Shown: positions 8,938-17,374 of the stretch, one piece after another
How positions within the stretch are numbered: position 1 is the stretch's first letter
Layout of the letters: the number at the start of each line of letters is the position of its first letter
From: Paenibacillus_G sp049942825
Lineage (GTDB): Bacteria > Bacillota > Bacilli > Paenibacillales > NBRC-103111
Assembly (NCBI RefSeq): GCF_049942825.1
Contig: NZ_CP187970.1
Location: 3,286,001-3,350,000 of the forward strand
Reading direction: 5' to 3'
Length of the DNA stretch: 64,000 bases
Position numbers and translations under genes: made by a program
The notes under the pieces: model-generated
Databases searched by the model: none
Seen by the model: only the letters and a program-made list of their open reading frames with translations
What the model was told of the DNA's origin: nothing

Positions 8938-9375
8938 TTAATAGCGCCGCGGCTCTTCCTTGAATTTCTTGCGGTCGCGGAAGTAGATGAAGACGCGGGC
9001 GGCGATGGCGATCAAGGCGACGATGGCGACCATATTCACCAGGAAGCCGAGAATGTTCCCGAGGATGCCCAGACCGCCGAACAATCCGCCGAAGAGCAGG
9101 CCGGCGAGGCCGCCGATCATCAGGCCCTTCATCAGGCCCCCGCCGCTGAAGAAGCCCCGCTTCTGCGGAGTGGCTGCCGTTCCGGCGGCCGGGGATTTGG
9201 AAGCGGCCGGGTCGGCTTTATTCACGCCGGCATTAGGCGTTGTTGTCGTAGCGCCGTTGCTCGGGCTGTAGCTCTTCTTCGGGGATTTGTATTTCGCCGC
9301 ATCCGCCGTGCCCGCAGCCGAGAAGGAAAAGGCGATCGTGCATGCCATCAGAATCATCGATAATTTTTTCCACAT
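8938..9375 (-). CDS. Secreted or membrane Gly-rich protein of unknown function
   Basis: 145 residues. The signal peptide is cleaved near TADAA (about residue 27), followed by a low-complexity Ser/Thr/Ala/Pro region (30-70), a very Gly/Leu-rich hydrophobic stretch (75-105, GGLAGLLFGGLFGG), a TM helix (about 108-128) and a basic tail RDRKKF. The layout resembles the N-terminal part of bacterial Tim44-like proteins, but no Tim44 domain follows. The ATG has a good GGAGG site. It is the first gene of the pair with the DUF2653 gene, suggesting a shared but unknown role. Confidence 0.7.
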   Translation of the reverse strand: MWKKLSMILMACTIAFSFSAAGTADAAKYKSPKKSYSPSNGATTTTPNAGVNKADPAASKSPAAGTAATPQKRGFFSGGGLMKGLMIGGLAGLLFGGLFGGLGILGNILGFLVNMVAIVALIAIAARVFIYFRDRKKFKEEPRRY

Positions 9376-9618
9376 GGTGTTTCCTCCATCTAGTCCGTTT
9401 TTTGGTCTACGTCATGTACTACGTATTAATGTAGGCCCTGGTTTCAAAAGATAATCCGTTTTTTAAAAAAAATGTAGCGAAGATATAGCCTGCGGAAGCA
9501 TACGGAGGAAAACCATTTGTTTGCTAAAGTTTCGAAATGGGTCTGAACTTGCTACAATAAAGGGGAAAGCAAAAGAGGGTAACCGATTAATCATGGCTTG
9601 GGAAGAGGACGGATCGTT

Positions 9619-10212
9619 ATGACAGACATCCCTAAGGAAGCGGCGGAAGGCCGCGGACTTCCAGGAGACGGCACGGGCCGCTATCCGGAAGCATACGTGC
9701 GCTATCTCGTTCATTTTCATGCGGAGCGCGATTATTTCGAGTGCCACGAGGTGCTCGAGGAATATTGGAAGGAGCATCCCGAGGATGCGGACGGAGAGGC
9801 GTACGTGGGCCTGATCCAGCTGGCCGTATCTTTATATCACCAGCGGCGCGGCAATCTTGCGGGCGCCGTCAAAATGCTCAGCGGCGCGATCCGGCGTCTT
9901 GGCGGCGGAGCCGCGGAGAAGCTCGGGATCCGGGAGGCGGAGCTTCTCCGGGAGATGGAGGGGAGGCTCCGGGCGCTTGAGGACCCGGCATCGTTCGTGT
10001 ACCGCGATCTCGATATTCCGCTGGCCGACGCGGATCTAGTGCAGTCCTGCAGAGAAGCGAGCGGCAGTTCATGGGAGCGGTGGGCGCAGCCGAGCGACCT
10101 GTCGGACCGCTACCTGATCGACAAGCATACGCTGCGTGACCGCAGCGGAGTGATTGAGGAGCGGGAGAGGCAGCGCCAGCAGCGCCTGCAGAAGCGGGGG
10201 GAGGGCGCATGA
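9619..10212 (+). CDS. DUF309 domain protein
   Basis: 197 residues. The N-terminal half carries the DUF309 signature (HFHAERDYFECHEVLEEYW at about 36-54), a small alpha-helical domain found across Bacillota and cyanobacteria with unknown biochemical role. The C-terminal half is charged and ends in a basic, Gln/Arg-rich tail. ATG 9619 lies 10 bases after GGAAGAGG; an in-frame TTG at 9598 has no ribosome site. The stop overlaps the start of the response regulator gene (ATGA), so the three genes 9619-12649 are translationally coupled. A TACAAT box at 9553 may be the -10 of this operon, but no good -35 was seen. Confidence 0.8.
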   Translation: MTDIPKEAAEGRGLPGDGTGRYPEAYVRYLVHFHAERDYFECHEVLEEYWKEHPEDADGEAYVGLIQLAVSLYHQRRGNLAGAVKMLSGAIRRLGGGAAEKLGIREAELLREMEGRLRALEDPASFVYRDLDIPLADADLVQSCREASGSSWERWAQPSDLSDRYLIDKHTLRDRSGVIEERERQRQQRLQKRGEGA

Positions 10213-10943
10213 GCGGGGAAACCGGCGGGCGGACTCCCATCATTCTTGTCGTCGAAGATGAGCAGCATATTGCGGAAGTGATCCGACTGTATCTCGAGCA
10301 TGCGGGCTATGAGCCGATCCTGCGCGAGCGCGGGGACGGCGCAGCCGAAGCGGTGCCGTCGCTGGCCCCGGATCTCATCCTGCTTGATGTGATGCTCCCC
10401 GGTCTCTCGGGCTTCGAGATCTGCGCCCGCATCCGGGAGCTGCCGGAGCCGGCCGGCTCCACGCCCGTCATCTTCCTGACCGCGAAGGGCGAGTCGATCG
10501 ACAAGCTGCGGGGATTCCAGCTGGGCGTGGACGATTACATCGTCAAGCCCTTCGACCCGAACGAGCTCGTGGCGCGGATCAAGGCGGTGCTCCGGCGGGC
10601 GCAGGCCCCCCGCCAGACCGCGGGAGCGGACACGGGGCAGAAGACGCTGCGTGTCGACAATCTGACCGTCGATCTCGAGCAGTACAAGGTGACCGTGAAC
10701 GGCAGCCGCGTGGAGCTGACGGCGAAGGAGATGGAGCTGCTGTATTTTCTTGCCTCCAGCCCCGGCCGGGTTTATACCCGGGAGGATCTGCTGGGGTTCG
10801 TCTGGAGCTTTGATTTTAACGGAGGGACCCGCACGGTGGACGCCCATGTGAAGAACCTGCGCAAAAAGCTCGGAACGGGCTATAGGTGGAGCATCCAGAC
10901 ATTGTGGGGAATCGGGTACTCTTTCGAGGTGCGGGAAGCATGA
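10209..10943 (+). CDS. OmpR/PhoB-family response regulator
   Basis: 244 residues. The receiver domain (10-125) has the acidic pair in VVEDEQ, phospho-acceptor Asp60 (LLDVMLPG) and the conserved Lys in VKPF. A winged-helix DNA-binding domain follows (145-244), ending in the typical GIGYSFE. It is the cytosolic partner of the histidine kinase encoded immediately downstream, with which it overlaps by 4 bases. The target genes are unknown. Confidence 0.95.
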   Translation: MSGETGGRTPIILVVEDEQHIAEVIRLYLEHAGYEPILRERGDGAAEAVPSLAPDLILLDVMLPGLSGFEICARIRELPEPAGSTPVIFLTAKGESIDKLRGFQLGVDDYIVKPFDPNELVARIKAVLRRAQAPRQTAGADTGQKTLRVDNLTVDLEQYKVTVNGSRVELTAKEMELLYFLASSPGRVYTREDLLGFVWSFDFNGGTRTVDAHVKNLRKKLGTGYRWSIQTLWGIGYSFEVREA

Positions 10944-12649
10944 GAGGGCGCTTCCTGGGCCGGTGGATGCGCAGCCTGTACATCCAGATTTTCCTTTCGT
11001 TTCTGGCTACCTGCATCCTGTTCTTCGGGGGGCTTGCGCTGTTCTGGAATTCGTACTTCACCGATTTCTTCTATAAGGATAAAAAAGAGCTGCTCCGCTC
11101 GCGTTCATCTGAAGTGGTGAAGCTGCTGCCTTCTTATGAAGACGGAACCGTATCCAATCGGGAGATGCGCTTCGGCACCCGGATCATTGCCCGCGGCTTC
11201 AACGGCATGATCTGGCTTGTCGATGCGAAGGGAACCGTATTGAACGGCTCCTCGGAGCGGGAAGGCTCGCCGCTGCCCGAAGAGCTCAGCGGCCTCTTCG
11301 CGGACGGGCTGAAGGGCGGCAGCGGCTTCTATGCCGCCACGCTGGCCATCCCGGCCGGCACCGGATCGGCCATCCCGCCGTTCGGACAGGGCGGAGGGGG
11401 CTTCGGGGGCCGGACCTTCCCGGATGCTCAGGGCGAGGGGCCAGGCACGCCGGCCGACGGGCAGGATGCCGGCCGAAGCGGGGCCCCTGCCCCGGAGAAC
11501 ACAGGGGCGGCGGCCGGCGCGGCGGAAGGGGCCGCACCGGCCAACCCGGTGCCGCTGCTGCCAGGTCGCCTCGGCCTCGGGGGGCCGGCGGACGAGAGCC
11601 TGCTCGTGTACTATACGCCGGCCGAGCTGCACGGAGAGCCCATCGTCATCCTGATGCTGATGCCGGCACTGGAGGTGAGCGAGGCGCTCTCCGCGGTGAG
11701 GCTCAACATCCTCGTGCCGCTGCTGTTCTCTATGATCGCGGTAGGCGCAATTCTCTTCATTCTCTCCCGCAAGCTGGCCGGACCGCTGCAGCGGATGAGC
11801 CGCGCGTCGCTGGAAGTGGCCGAAGGCAACTTCACGACCCGGGTGCCCGTCACCTCGCAGGATGAGGTCGGCGAGCTGGCCCACTCCTTCAATTTCATGG
11901 TCGGCCAGCTCCAGCAGTGGGAGGACACGCGCCAGGAGTTCCTGGCCCATGTGTCTCATGAGCTCCGCTCGCCGCTGACCTCCCTGCGCGGCCTGATCGT
12001 TGCGATGAATGACGGGATCATCCCCGCGGATAAAGTGTCTCATTATCTGCGCATCTGCGACGGGGAAGTGCAGCGGCTGCAGCGGCTTGTGAACGATCTG
12101 CTGGACCTGGCCCGGATTCAGAACGGAACGGATGTGTTCCGTCTGCGTCCGGTGACCGTCTCAGGCCATGTGCGGCAGACCCTTGAGCTGGTCCGACCCG
12201 CGGCGGAGGAGAAAGGGATCACCGTCCGCATGGAGGCGTCTTCGCGATCCGCGAGGGACCTGCAGTGCGATCTTGATCCCGATCGCTTCTCCCAGATCCT
12301 GCTCAATCTGCTCTACAATGCGATCCGGTTTACGCCGCAGGGCGGGGCGATCACGCTCCAGCTTCAAGCCGAAGACGGGGAAGCCGCCGTCTATGTCCGG
12401 GATACCGGCATCGGCATGACGGAGGAGGAGCTCTCGCGGGTGTGGGACCGTTTCTATAAGGCGGATCCCTCCCGTTCCGGCGGACAGGAAGGAACGGGAC
12501 TCGGCCTAACGATCGTCAAGCATCTGGTCAGCGCGATGAACGGCCAGATTACGGCGGAGAGCGCGCCGGGAGAGGGGACCGCATTCCGGGTGGCGTTTCC
12601 GCTTCACCAAGACGGTGAGCACGGAGCGGGAGCCGGCCCCGAGCTGTGA
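10940..12649 (+). CDS. Sensor histidine kinase with a large low-complexity external loop
   Basis: 569 residues from ATG 10940, which overlaps the response regulator stop. TM1 is at about 10-32, an external sensor at about 35-250, TM2 at about 255-276, HAMP at about 276-328, HisKA with His340 (HVSHELRSP) and a C-terminal HATPase domain with N, G1 (DTGIGM) and G2 (GTGLGL) boxes. The external part contains a roughly 90-residue Gly/Ala/Pro-rich insert, about 145-230, with runs such as GQGGGGFGG. It phosphorylates the neighbouring regulator; the signal is unknown. Starting upstream at 10886 would read through the end of the regulator gene and is unlikely. Confidence 0.93.
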   Translation: MRGRFLGRWMRSLYIQIFLSFLATCILFFGGLALFWNSYFTDFFYKDKKELLRSRSSEVVKLLPSYEDGTVSNREMRFGTRIIARGFNGMIWLVDAKGTVLNGSSEREGSPLPEELSGLFADGLKGGSGFYAATLAIPAGTGSAIPPFGQGGGGFGGRTFPDAQGEGPGTPADGQDAGRSGAPAPENTGAAAGAAEGAAPANPVPLLPGRLGLGGPADESLLVYYTPAELHGEPIVILMLMPALEVSEALSAVRLNILVPLLFSMIAVGAILFILSRKLAGPLQRMSRASLEVAEGNFTTRVPVTSQDEVGELAHSFNFMVGQLQQWEDTRQEFLAHVSHELRSPLTSLRGLIVAMNDGIIPADKVSHYLRICDGEVQRLQRLVNDLLDLARIQNGTDVFRLRPVTVSGHVRQTLELVRPAAEEKGITVRMEASSRSARDLQCDLDPDRFSQILLNLLYNAIRFTPQGGAITLQLQAEDGEAAVYVRDTGIGMTEEELSRVWDRFYKADPSRSGGQEGTGLGLTIVKHLVSAMNGQITAESAPGEGTAFRVAFPLHQDGEHGAGAGPEL

Positions 12650-12699
12650 GTCGGCCCGGTGCTGGTGAGGCAGCATCGGCGGACCCGGCAAATTGGGTC

Positions 12700-12729
12700 T
12701 TGCCCGTAGGCACGCAAACAAGGTACAAT
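12700..12729 (+). promoter_or_regulatory. Probable SigA promoter of the carbonic anhydrase gene
   Basis: TTGCCC, an 18-base spacer and TACAAT, 85 bases before the start codon. Confidence 0.5.
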
Positions 12730-12814
12730 CTCTCTAATCCTATCAGGGAACTGTTCATGACGGACAAACCTGCATAGACTACATAGAGATTTCATTCGGG
12801 AGGTAGAATCACAC

Positions 12815-13408
12815 ATGTCCGGTCTGCTTGGAGATATTCTGGAGTTTAATCGCACTTTTGTAGAACAGAAGAAATACGAACCTTATTTGACGTCAAAGTT
12901 TCCGGAGAAGAAAATCGTCGTCCTGACGTGCATGGATACGCGTCTTGTCGAACTGCTGCCGGCGTGTATGAATATTAAGAACGGTGACGTAAAAATGATC
13001 AAGGCGGCCGGCGGCTTCGTCTCGACCCCGTTCGGCGGGATCATGCGAAGTATCATCGTCGCCATCTATGAGCTCGGTGCCGAGGAAGTGTTCGTCGTAG
13101 GCCACTACGACTGCGGCATGAGCAGCGTCAACCCGGAGAAGTTGAAAGACAAGTTCGTGGCTCGCGGGGTCAAGAACGAAACGCTTCAGACCCTGGAATA
13201 CTCCGGCTTTGACATCAACGGCTGGCTCAAAGGGTTCAACGATGTCACGGACAGCGTAAAGGGCAGCGTAAGCCTGATTAACCATCATCCGCTTGTGCCG
13301 GATATTCCGGTGCACGGCCTGGTCATCGATCCGGTGACCGGACGCCTCGATCTGGTTGTGGATGGATATGCCAAAAATGCGGACAGCAATGCCGCTGCCG
13401 GCGAGTAA
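12815..13408 (+). CDS. Beta-class carbonic anhydrase
   Basis: Zinc enzyme interconverting CO2 and bicarbonate in the cytosol. The zinc ligands Cys39, His97 and Cys100 and the catalytic dyad Asp41/Arg43 are present in CMDTR and HYDCG. At 197 residues it has the size of the short bacterial form (B. subtilis YtiB type). The start follows GGGAGGT. The gene has its own likely promoter and is followed by a 300-base repeat region before the next terminator. Confidence 0.94.
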   Translation: MSGLLGDILEFNRTFVEQKKYEPYLTSKFPEKKIVVLTCMDTRLVELLPACMNIKNGDVKMIKAAGGFVSTPFGGIMRSIIVAIYELGAEEVFVVGHYDCGMSSVNPEKLKDKFVARGVKNETLQTLEYSGFDINGWLKGFNDVTDSVKGSVSLINHHPLVPDIPVHGLVIDPVTGRLDLVVDGYAKNADSNAAAGE

Positions 13409-13424
13409 GATGCTTACCGCCTCC

Positions 13425-13726
13425 GGACACGGATTTTCTGTGTTCGGAGACGGAGTATCGGCGCAACGCCACAGCTAACACGGATTCTCCGTGCTGCGAG
13501 CAGCTGAAGCGGCCGCACAGGCCCCTGCTGGACCGCGAACACGGATTTTCCGTGTTCGGAGACGGAGCATCGGCGCAGCGCTTCAGCTAAAACGGATTTT
13601 CCGTGCTGCGAGCAGCCGAAGCGGCCGCACAGGCCCGCCGCTGGACCGCGAACACAGACTTTCCGTCTTCGGAGACGCAGTATCGGCGCAGCGCCACAGC
13701 TAACACGGGTATTCCGTGTTCGAGAG
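13425..13726 (+). repeat. Tandem repeat, about 2.7 copies of 112-113 bp, rich in short hairpins
   Basis: Copy 1 starts near 13425, copy 2 near 13537 and a partial copy 3 near 13650. Each begins with a palindrome of the form (G)AACACGG-ATTTT-CCGTGTTC, continues with GGAGACGGAGTATCGGCGCA-like sequence, and contains a second palindrome ACACGG-ATTC-CCGTGC. The copies differ by scattered substitutions, and in copy 3 the first palindrome is altered to AACACAGACTTTCCGTCTTC. The strand shown is arbitrary. No protein-coding pattern is convincing. It lies between the carbonic anhydrase gene and its terminator, so it is probably transcribed. Confidence 0.88.
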
Positions 13727-13753
13727 CAGATCCCCGATCAAGCTCACAAGACA

Positions 13754-13796
13754 AAGACGCCTCCGGCCACCATGTGGTCCGAAGGCGTCTTTTTTG
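13754..13796 (+). terminator. Strong terminator downstream of the repeat region
   Basis: AAGACGCC/GGCGTCTT with a continuing CCAC/GTGG inner stem, followed by a T-run. It most likely ends the carbonic anhydrase transcript including the repeats. Confidence 0.9.
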
Positions 13797-13887
13797 CGTC
13801 TCCTTGGCCCCCCAAGGGATCGCGGGGCGTGAAGCCATACTGCTGCCGCGTTCGACTGCTTAAGCCAGGCGGGCTCGCCGCCAGACT

Positions 13888-14235
13888 TTAGTCAGCCTGC
13901 CTACCCGCCGGCTGCTTCCGCTTGTCGACGAGCTGCATTCTTGCGTTATAGATCTGGCCGCTGCTCTTCAGGGAGAAGATGTGTCCGATCTCCTGATAGT
14001 CGACCTTCATCGCATCCTCAAAGAACACCTCATGCTTCTGCTCCATCAGCACATCGAACGGCTCGCCCTGTTTGACGAGATCGAACGGTCCGGCTTCGTC
14101 CACGATCCACAGCGTAGGCACGCCGCTGACCGAGCAGCCGCAGCCTTCCGAATCGTAGGCAAGCTTGATATATCCCTGGCCGCCGCGCACCTTCCCGATG
14201 GCGGACTGCGCCGCTTCCGTAAATTGAATGCTCAT
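13888..14235 (-). CDS. HesB/IscA-like iron-sulfur biosynthesis family protein
   Basis: 115 residues from ATG 14235, which follows GGAGGG. It begins MSIQFTEAAQ and has Cys residues in EGCGCSVSG, resembling the HesB/IscA-related YqkB group of Bacillota. The canonical three-cysteine A-type scaffold pattern (one Cys plus a C-terminal CxC) is not complete, so a direct Fe-S scaffold role is uncertain. It is divergent from the carboxypeptidase gene. Confidence 0.72.
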   Translation of the reverse strand: MSIQFTEAAQSAIGKVRGGQGYIKLAYDSEGCGCSVSGVPTLWIVDEAGPFDLVKQGEPFDVLMEQKHEVFFEDAMKVDYQEIGHIFSLKSSGQIYNARMQLVDKRKQPAGRQAD

Positions 14236-14371
14236 GGGAATCCCTCCTCTATCTCTATTACACTCGTGATTTCCGTGGTGCACCATCCATTTTACCTTAT
14301 TCCTCGAGAATTTGCTTCCCCCATTCCGTCGGAGTATCATCAGGGTATACCGATGAGAGGAGAGTGACCGC

Positions 14372-15892
14372 ATGACAACCTTGAGCGAGCCGACCCGATG
14401 GGAGCAGTTCAAACAGTACCTGAAAAAAATGAAAAGCTATGAGGAAGCCATTGGCCTGATTTATTGGGACATGCGGACCGGAGCGCCCAAGAAGGGGATT
14501 GCGAACCGCTCCGAGGTGGTGGGGGAGCTGTCCGGAGAACTGTTCAAGATGTCCGTGTCGGAAGAGATGGGCGCTTATCTGGAGCACTTTTCCACGCCGG
14601 AAGGAAGCAGCGGGCTCAGCGATACGGATCTTAGGATCGTCCGGGAATGCCGGAGAGAGTATGACCGCAGCAAGAAAATTCCTCCTGACAAATACCAGGC
14701 GTACGTGGTGCTGACTTCGCAAGCTGAATCGGCCTGGGAAGACGCCAAACACAGCTCGGACTGGGAATCGTTCCAGCCTTATCTGGAGCGGATCGTACAG
14801 ACGAACCTGGAGTTCGTGGAGCTCTGGGGCTATGAGGGACACAAGTACAATACGCTGCTGGACATGTACGAGCCGGGAATGACGGTGGAGAAGCTCGACG
14901 AGGTATTCGGTGCGCTTCGCGCCCAGGTCGTGCCGCTGCTCGCCGAGATCCAGAAATCGGCCAACGGGCCTGACACGTCGTTCCTGAAGCAGACGTTCGA
15001 TATCGACAAGCAGAAGAAGTTCAGCTTATACATACTGGAGCAGATGGGCTATGACTTCGAGGCAGGCCGTCTGGATGAGACGGTACATCCGTTCGCCACA
15101 GGCCTCAATCCCGGTGATGTGCGCATTACGACGCGCTACCTCAAGGATGACGTGAACAGCGCTCTCTTCGGCACGATTCACGAAGGCGGTCATGCGCTCT
15201 ACGAGCAGAATATATCGGAGGAGCTGGTCGGCACCCCGCTGTGCACCGGCACGTCCATGGGGATCCATGAGTCGCAGTCGCGGTTCTGGGAGAACGTCAT
15301 CGGCCGCAGCCGCCCGTTCTGGAGCCGCTATTTCGGTGAGGTCCAGAAGACGTACCCGGGACAGTTCGACGGCGTGACGGCCGAAGCGTTCTACCGGGCG
15401 ACCAACGAGGTGAAGGCGTCCCTGATCCGGATCGAAGCCGACGAACTGACCTACAACCTGCATATCATGATCCGTTATGAGATCGAAAAGGCCTTATTCA
15501 GTGGAGAAGCAAAAGTGGCGGACCTGCCGCAGCTGTGGAACGACAAGTACCGTGAATACCTCGGCATCGAGCCGGCGAACAACGGTGAAGGGGTGCTGCA
15601 GGACGTTCACTGGTCGGGCGGCGCTTTCGGCTACTTCCCGTCCTACGCGCTCGGCAACATGTACGCCGCTCAGTTCACGCGCGCGCTCGAGAAAGACCTC
15701 GGCAGCCTCGACTTGCTGGTGAAGGAGGGCAATCTCCTGCCGATTAAGAATTGGCTCACCGACAAGATCTACAAGTACGGCAAGAGCCGGACGCCGAACG
15801 AGCTGGTGCTTGAGGTGACCGGTGAAGAGCTCAATCCGCAGTATCTGGTGGAGTACCTTCGAACGAAATATTCGGACATTTACCAGCTGTAA
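14372..15892 (+). CDS. M32 family metallocarboxypeptidase
   Basis: 506-residue cytosolic zinc carboxypeptidase (thermostable carboxypeptidase 1/Taq type) that removes C-terminal amino acids from peptides. The HEGGH zinc motif lies near residue 270, followed by the family signatures GTSMGIHESQSRFWEN and, downstream, a conserved Glu-rich helix. The length is typical of the family. It is monocistronic, with a terminator 40 bases downstream. The start has an AGGAGA-like site in front. Confidence 0.93.
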   Translation: MTTLSEPTRWEQFKQYLKKMKSYEEAIGLIYWDMRTGAPKKGIANRSEVVGELSGELFKMSVSEEMGAYLEHFSTPEGSSGLSDTDLRIVRECRREYDRSKKIPPDKYQAYVVLTSQAESAWEDAKHSSDWESFQPYLERIVQTNLEFVELWGYEGHKYNTLLDMYEPGMTVEKLDEVFGALRAQVVPLLAEIQKSANGPDTSFLKQTFDIDKQKKFSLYILEQMGYDFEAGRLDETVHPFATGLNPGDVRITTRYLKDDVNSALFGTIHEGGHALYEQNISEELVGTPLCTGTSMGIHESQSRFWENVIGRSRPFWSRYFGEVQKTYPGQFDGVTAEAFYRATNEVKASLIRIEADELTYNLHIMIRYEIEKALFSGEAKVADLPQLWNDKYREYLGIEPANNGEGVLQDVHWSGGAFGYFPSYALGNMYAAQFTRALEKDLGSLDLLVKEGNLLPIKNWLTDKIYKYGKSRTPNELVLEVTGEELNPQYLVEYLRTKYSDIYQL

Positions 15893-15931
15893 GATCAAGG
15901 CCGTCTGACCTGATAGTCCACAGAATGAACC

Positions 15932-15965
15932 AGCCTGCTTTCCTTCCGGGGAAGCGGGCTTTTTG
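15932..15965 (+). terminator. Terminator of the carboxypeptidase gene
   Basis: AGCCTGCTTTCC pairs with GGGGAAGCGGGCT (one G-T pair), followed by TTTT. Confidence 0.85.
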
Positions 15966-16256
15966 TGGTTGGGCGCGGCAGGCTTCGCATTAGCGGGCTT
16001 CGGCGCCTCCGGTGGTCCTCTCCGTCTGCAAGGAGTGCATGGACAGCGCGTTTCATCTCCATGTGCGTGGCGCCTGAAGGAGATGCCGGATCACCGCCGG
16101 TTAACGAGGCCTTTCTCAGGCTTTTGGGATTTGTAAGCTTGCTGAGGTTCGCATAGCTTTCGTTATGACCCGTGAGTCGTGTCACCACCTTCTGGGCGGA
16201 TGCATATGCTGGTATCACAACAACATGCTCACGGAGCAGGCGGGAAGGGACTGGCT
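15966..16256 (+). other. Gene-free leader of the ABC importer operon with clustered hairpins
   Basis: No convincing gene in either strand. Three adjacent stems occur at 16115-16146 (CTCAG/CTGAG), 16152-16167 (CATAGC-TTTC-GTTATG) and 16172-16185 (GTGA/TCAC). I could not match them to a known riboswitch, and no clear promoter was seen. Confidence 0.4.
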
Positions 16257-17279
16257 ATGAACAAAAGGTGGAAGCAGGGTGCGGCGGCGGTGCTGGCGCT
16301 GGGTCTCGGTCTGGCGGCGGTGCTGACCGGCTGCACAGCGGACCGGACGGAGGAGAGCGTGAAGGTACGGATCGGGGAAGTCACCCGGTCGATCTTCTAT
16401 GCGCCCCAGTATGTGGCGGTCAATCAAGGATTCTTTAAAGCGGAAGGTCTGGATGTAGAGCTGACGACGACATTCGGCGGCGACAAAACGATGACGACGC
16501 TGCTCACGGGAGGGATCGATGTCGCGCTTGTGGGCTCCGAGACCTCCATCTATGTGGCGCAGCAGGGCAGCGGGGACCCTGTGATGAACTTCGCCCAGCT
16601 GACCCAGACGGACGGCACATTCCTCGTGTCGCGCAAACCCACCGGGGGGGCCTTCGATTGGAATACGCTGAAGGGCAGCACCTTCCTCGGTCAGCGCAAG
16701 GGCGGGATGCCGCAGATGGCGGGCGAGTTCACGCTGAAGAAGCATGGGATCAACCCCCAGAAGGATCTGAACCTCCTCCAGAATGTGGAGTTCGCGAACA
16801 TTCCGACGGCGTTCGCCTCGGGAACCGGGGATTACGTGCAGCTCTTCGAGCCCCAGGCAACGATGTTCGAGAAGCAGGGCAAGGGGTACGTCATCGCTTC
16901 ATTCGGCGTGGAGAGCGGCAGGCTCCCATACACGGTCTTTATGGCGAAGAAAAGCTATATCGACAAGAACCCGGACACGCTTCAGAAATTCACCAACGCC
17001 GTACAGAAGGCGCAGAACTGGGTTGCGGCCAGTTCGGTCGAAGCGATTGCCGACAGTATCGCGTCGTTCTTCCCGGATACCGACAAAGAGATCATCACGG
17101 GCGTCGTAAAGCGCTATAAGGACCAAGGCTCCTTTGCAGCCGATGGAATCGTGGACACCGAGGAATGGAACAACCTGCAGGATGTGATGGAGGCTGCAGG
17201 CGAGCTCAAGACGCGTGCGGACCACGGCAGCCTTGTAGACAACCGGTTCGCGGAGAAAGCGAAAGCGGCTGTCAAGTAA
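16257..17279 (+). CDS. ABC importer substrate-binding lipoprotein, NitT/TauT (NMT1/THI5-like) type
   Basis: 340 residues from ATG 16257, after GGGAAGGGA. The lipoprotein signal ends in the lipobox LTGC (about residue 25), so the mature protein is anchored outside the membrane. The rest is a type II periplasmic-binding fold of the SsuA/TauA/ThiY group (YAPQYVAVNQGFFKAEGLDVE near 45-65; GGIDVALVGSE near 85). It delivers its ligand to the ATPase and permease encoded next. Ligands in this group include sulfonates, nitrate and pyrimidine precursors of thiamine; the sequence alone does not decide. Confidence 0.9.
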   Translation: MNKRWKQGAAAVLALGLGLAAVLTGCTADRTEESVKVRIGEVTRSIFYAPQYVAVNQGFFKAEGLDVELTTTFGGDKTMTTLLTGGIDVALVGSETSIYVAQQGSGDPVMNFAQLTQTDGTFLVSRKPTGGAFDWNTLKGSTFLGQRKGGMPQMAGEFTLKKHGINPQKDLNLLQNVEFANIPTAFASGTGDYVQLFEPQATMFEKQGKGYVIASFGVESGRLPYTVFMAKKSYIDKNPDTLQKFTNAVQKAQNWVAASSVEAIADSIASFFPDTDKEIITGVVKRYKDQGSFAADGIVDTEEWNNLQDVMEAAGELKTRADHGSLVDNRFAEKAKAAVK

Positions 17280-17374
17280 GGGCGGCATCGGAGAAGGCGG
17301 GCCTTGCCCCAGGGAGAAGGTCTCCCGCAGGGGCGGTCCCGTCCAAACGGATGCGATAGGAGGAGGGACTAACG

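Noticed and set aside
13425..13726. CRISPR-like array
   Set aside because: Only 2.7 copies, the whole 112-bp unit repeats with no unique spacers, and no cas genes are present.
13491..13863. Small open frames across the tandem repeat
   Set aside because: Repetitive translations without a ribosome site; the frames follow from the repeat composition.
15895..16218. Minus-strand open frame of 107 codons
   Set aside because: No ribosome site or recognisable domain; overlaps the terminator and the importer leader.
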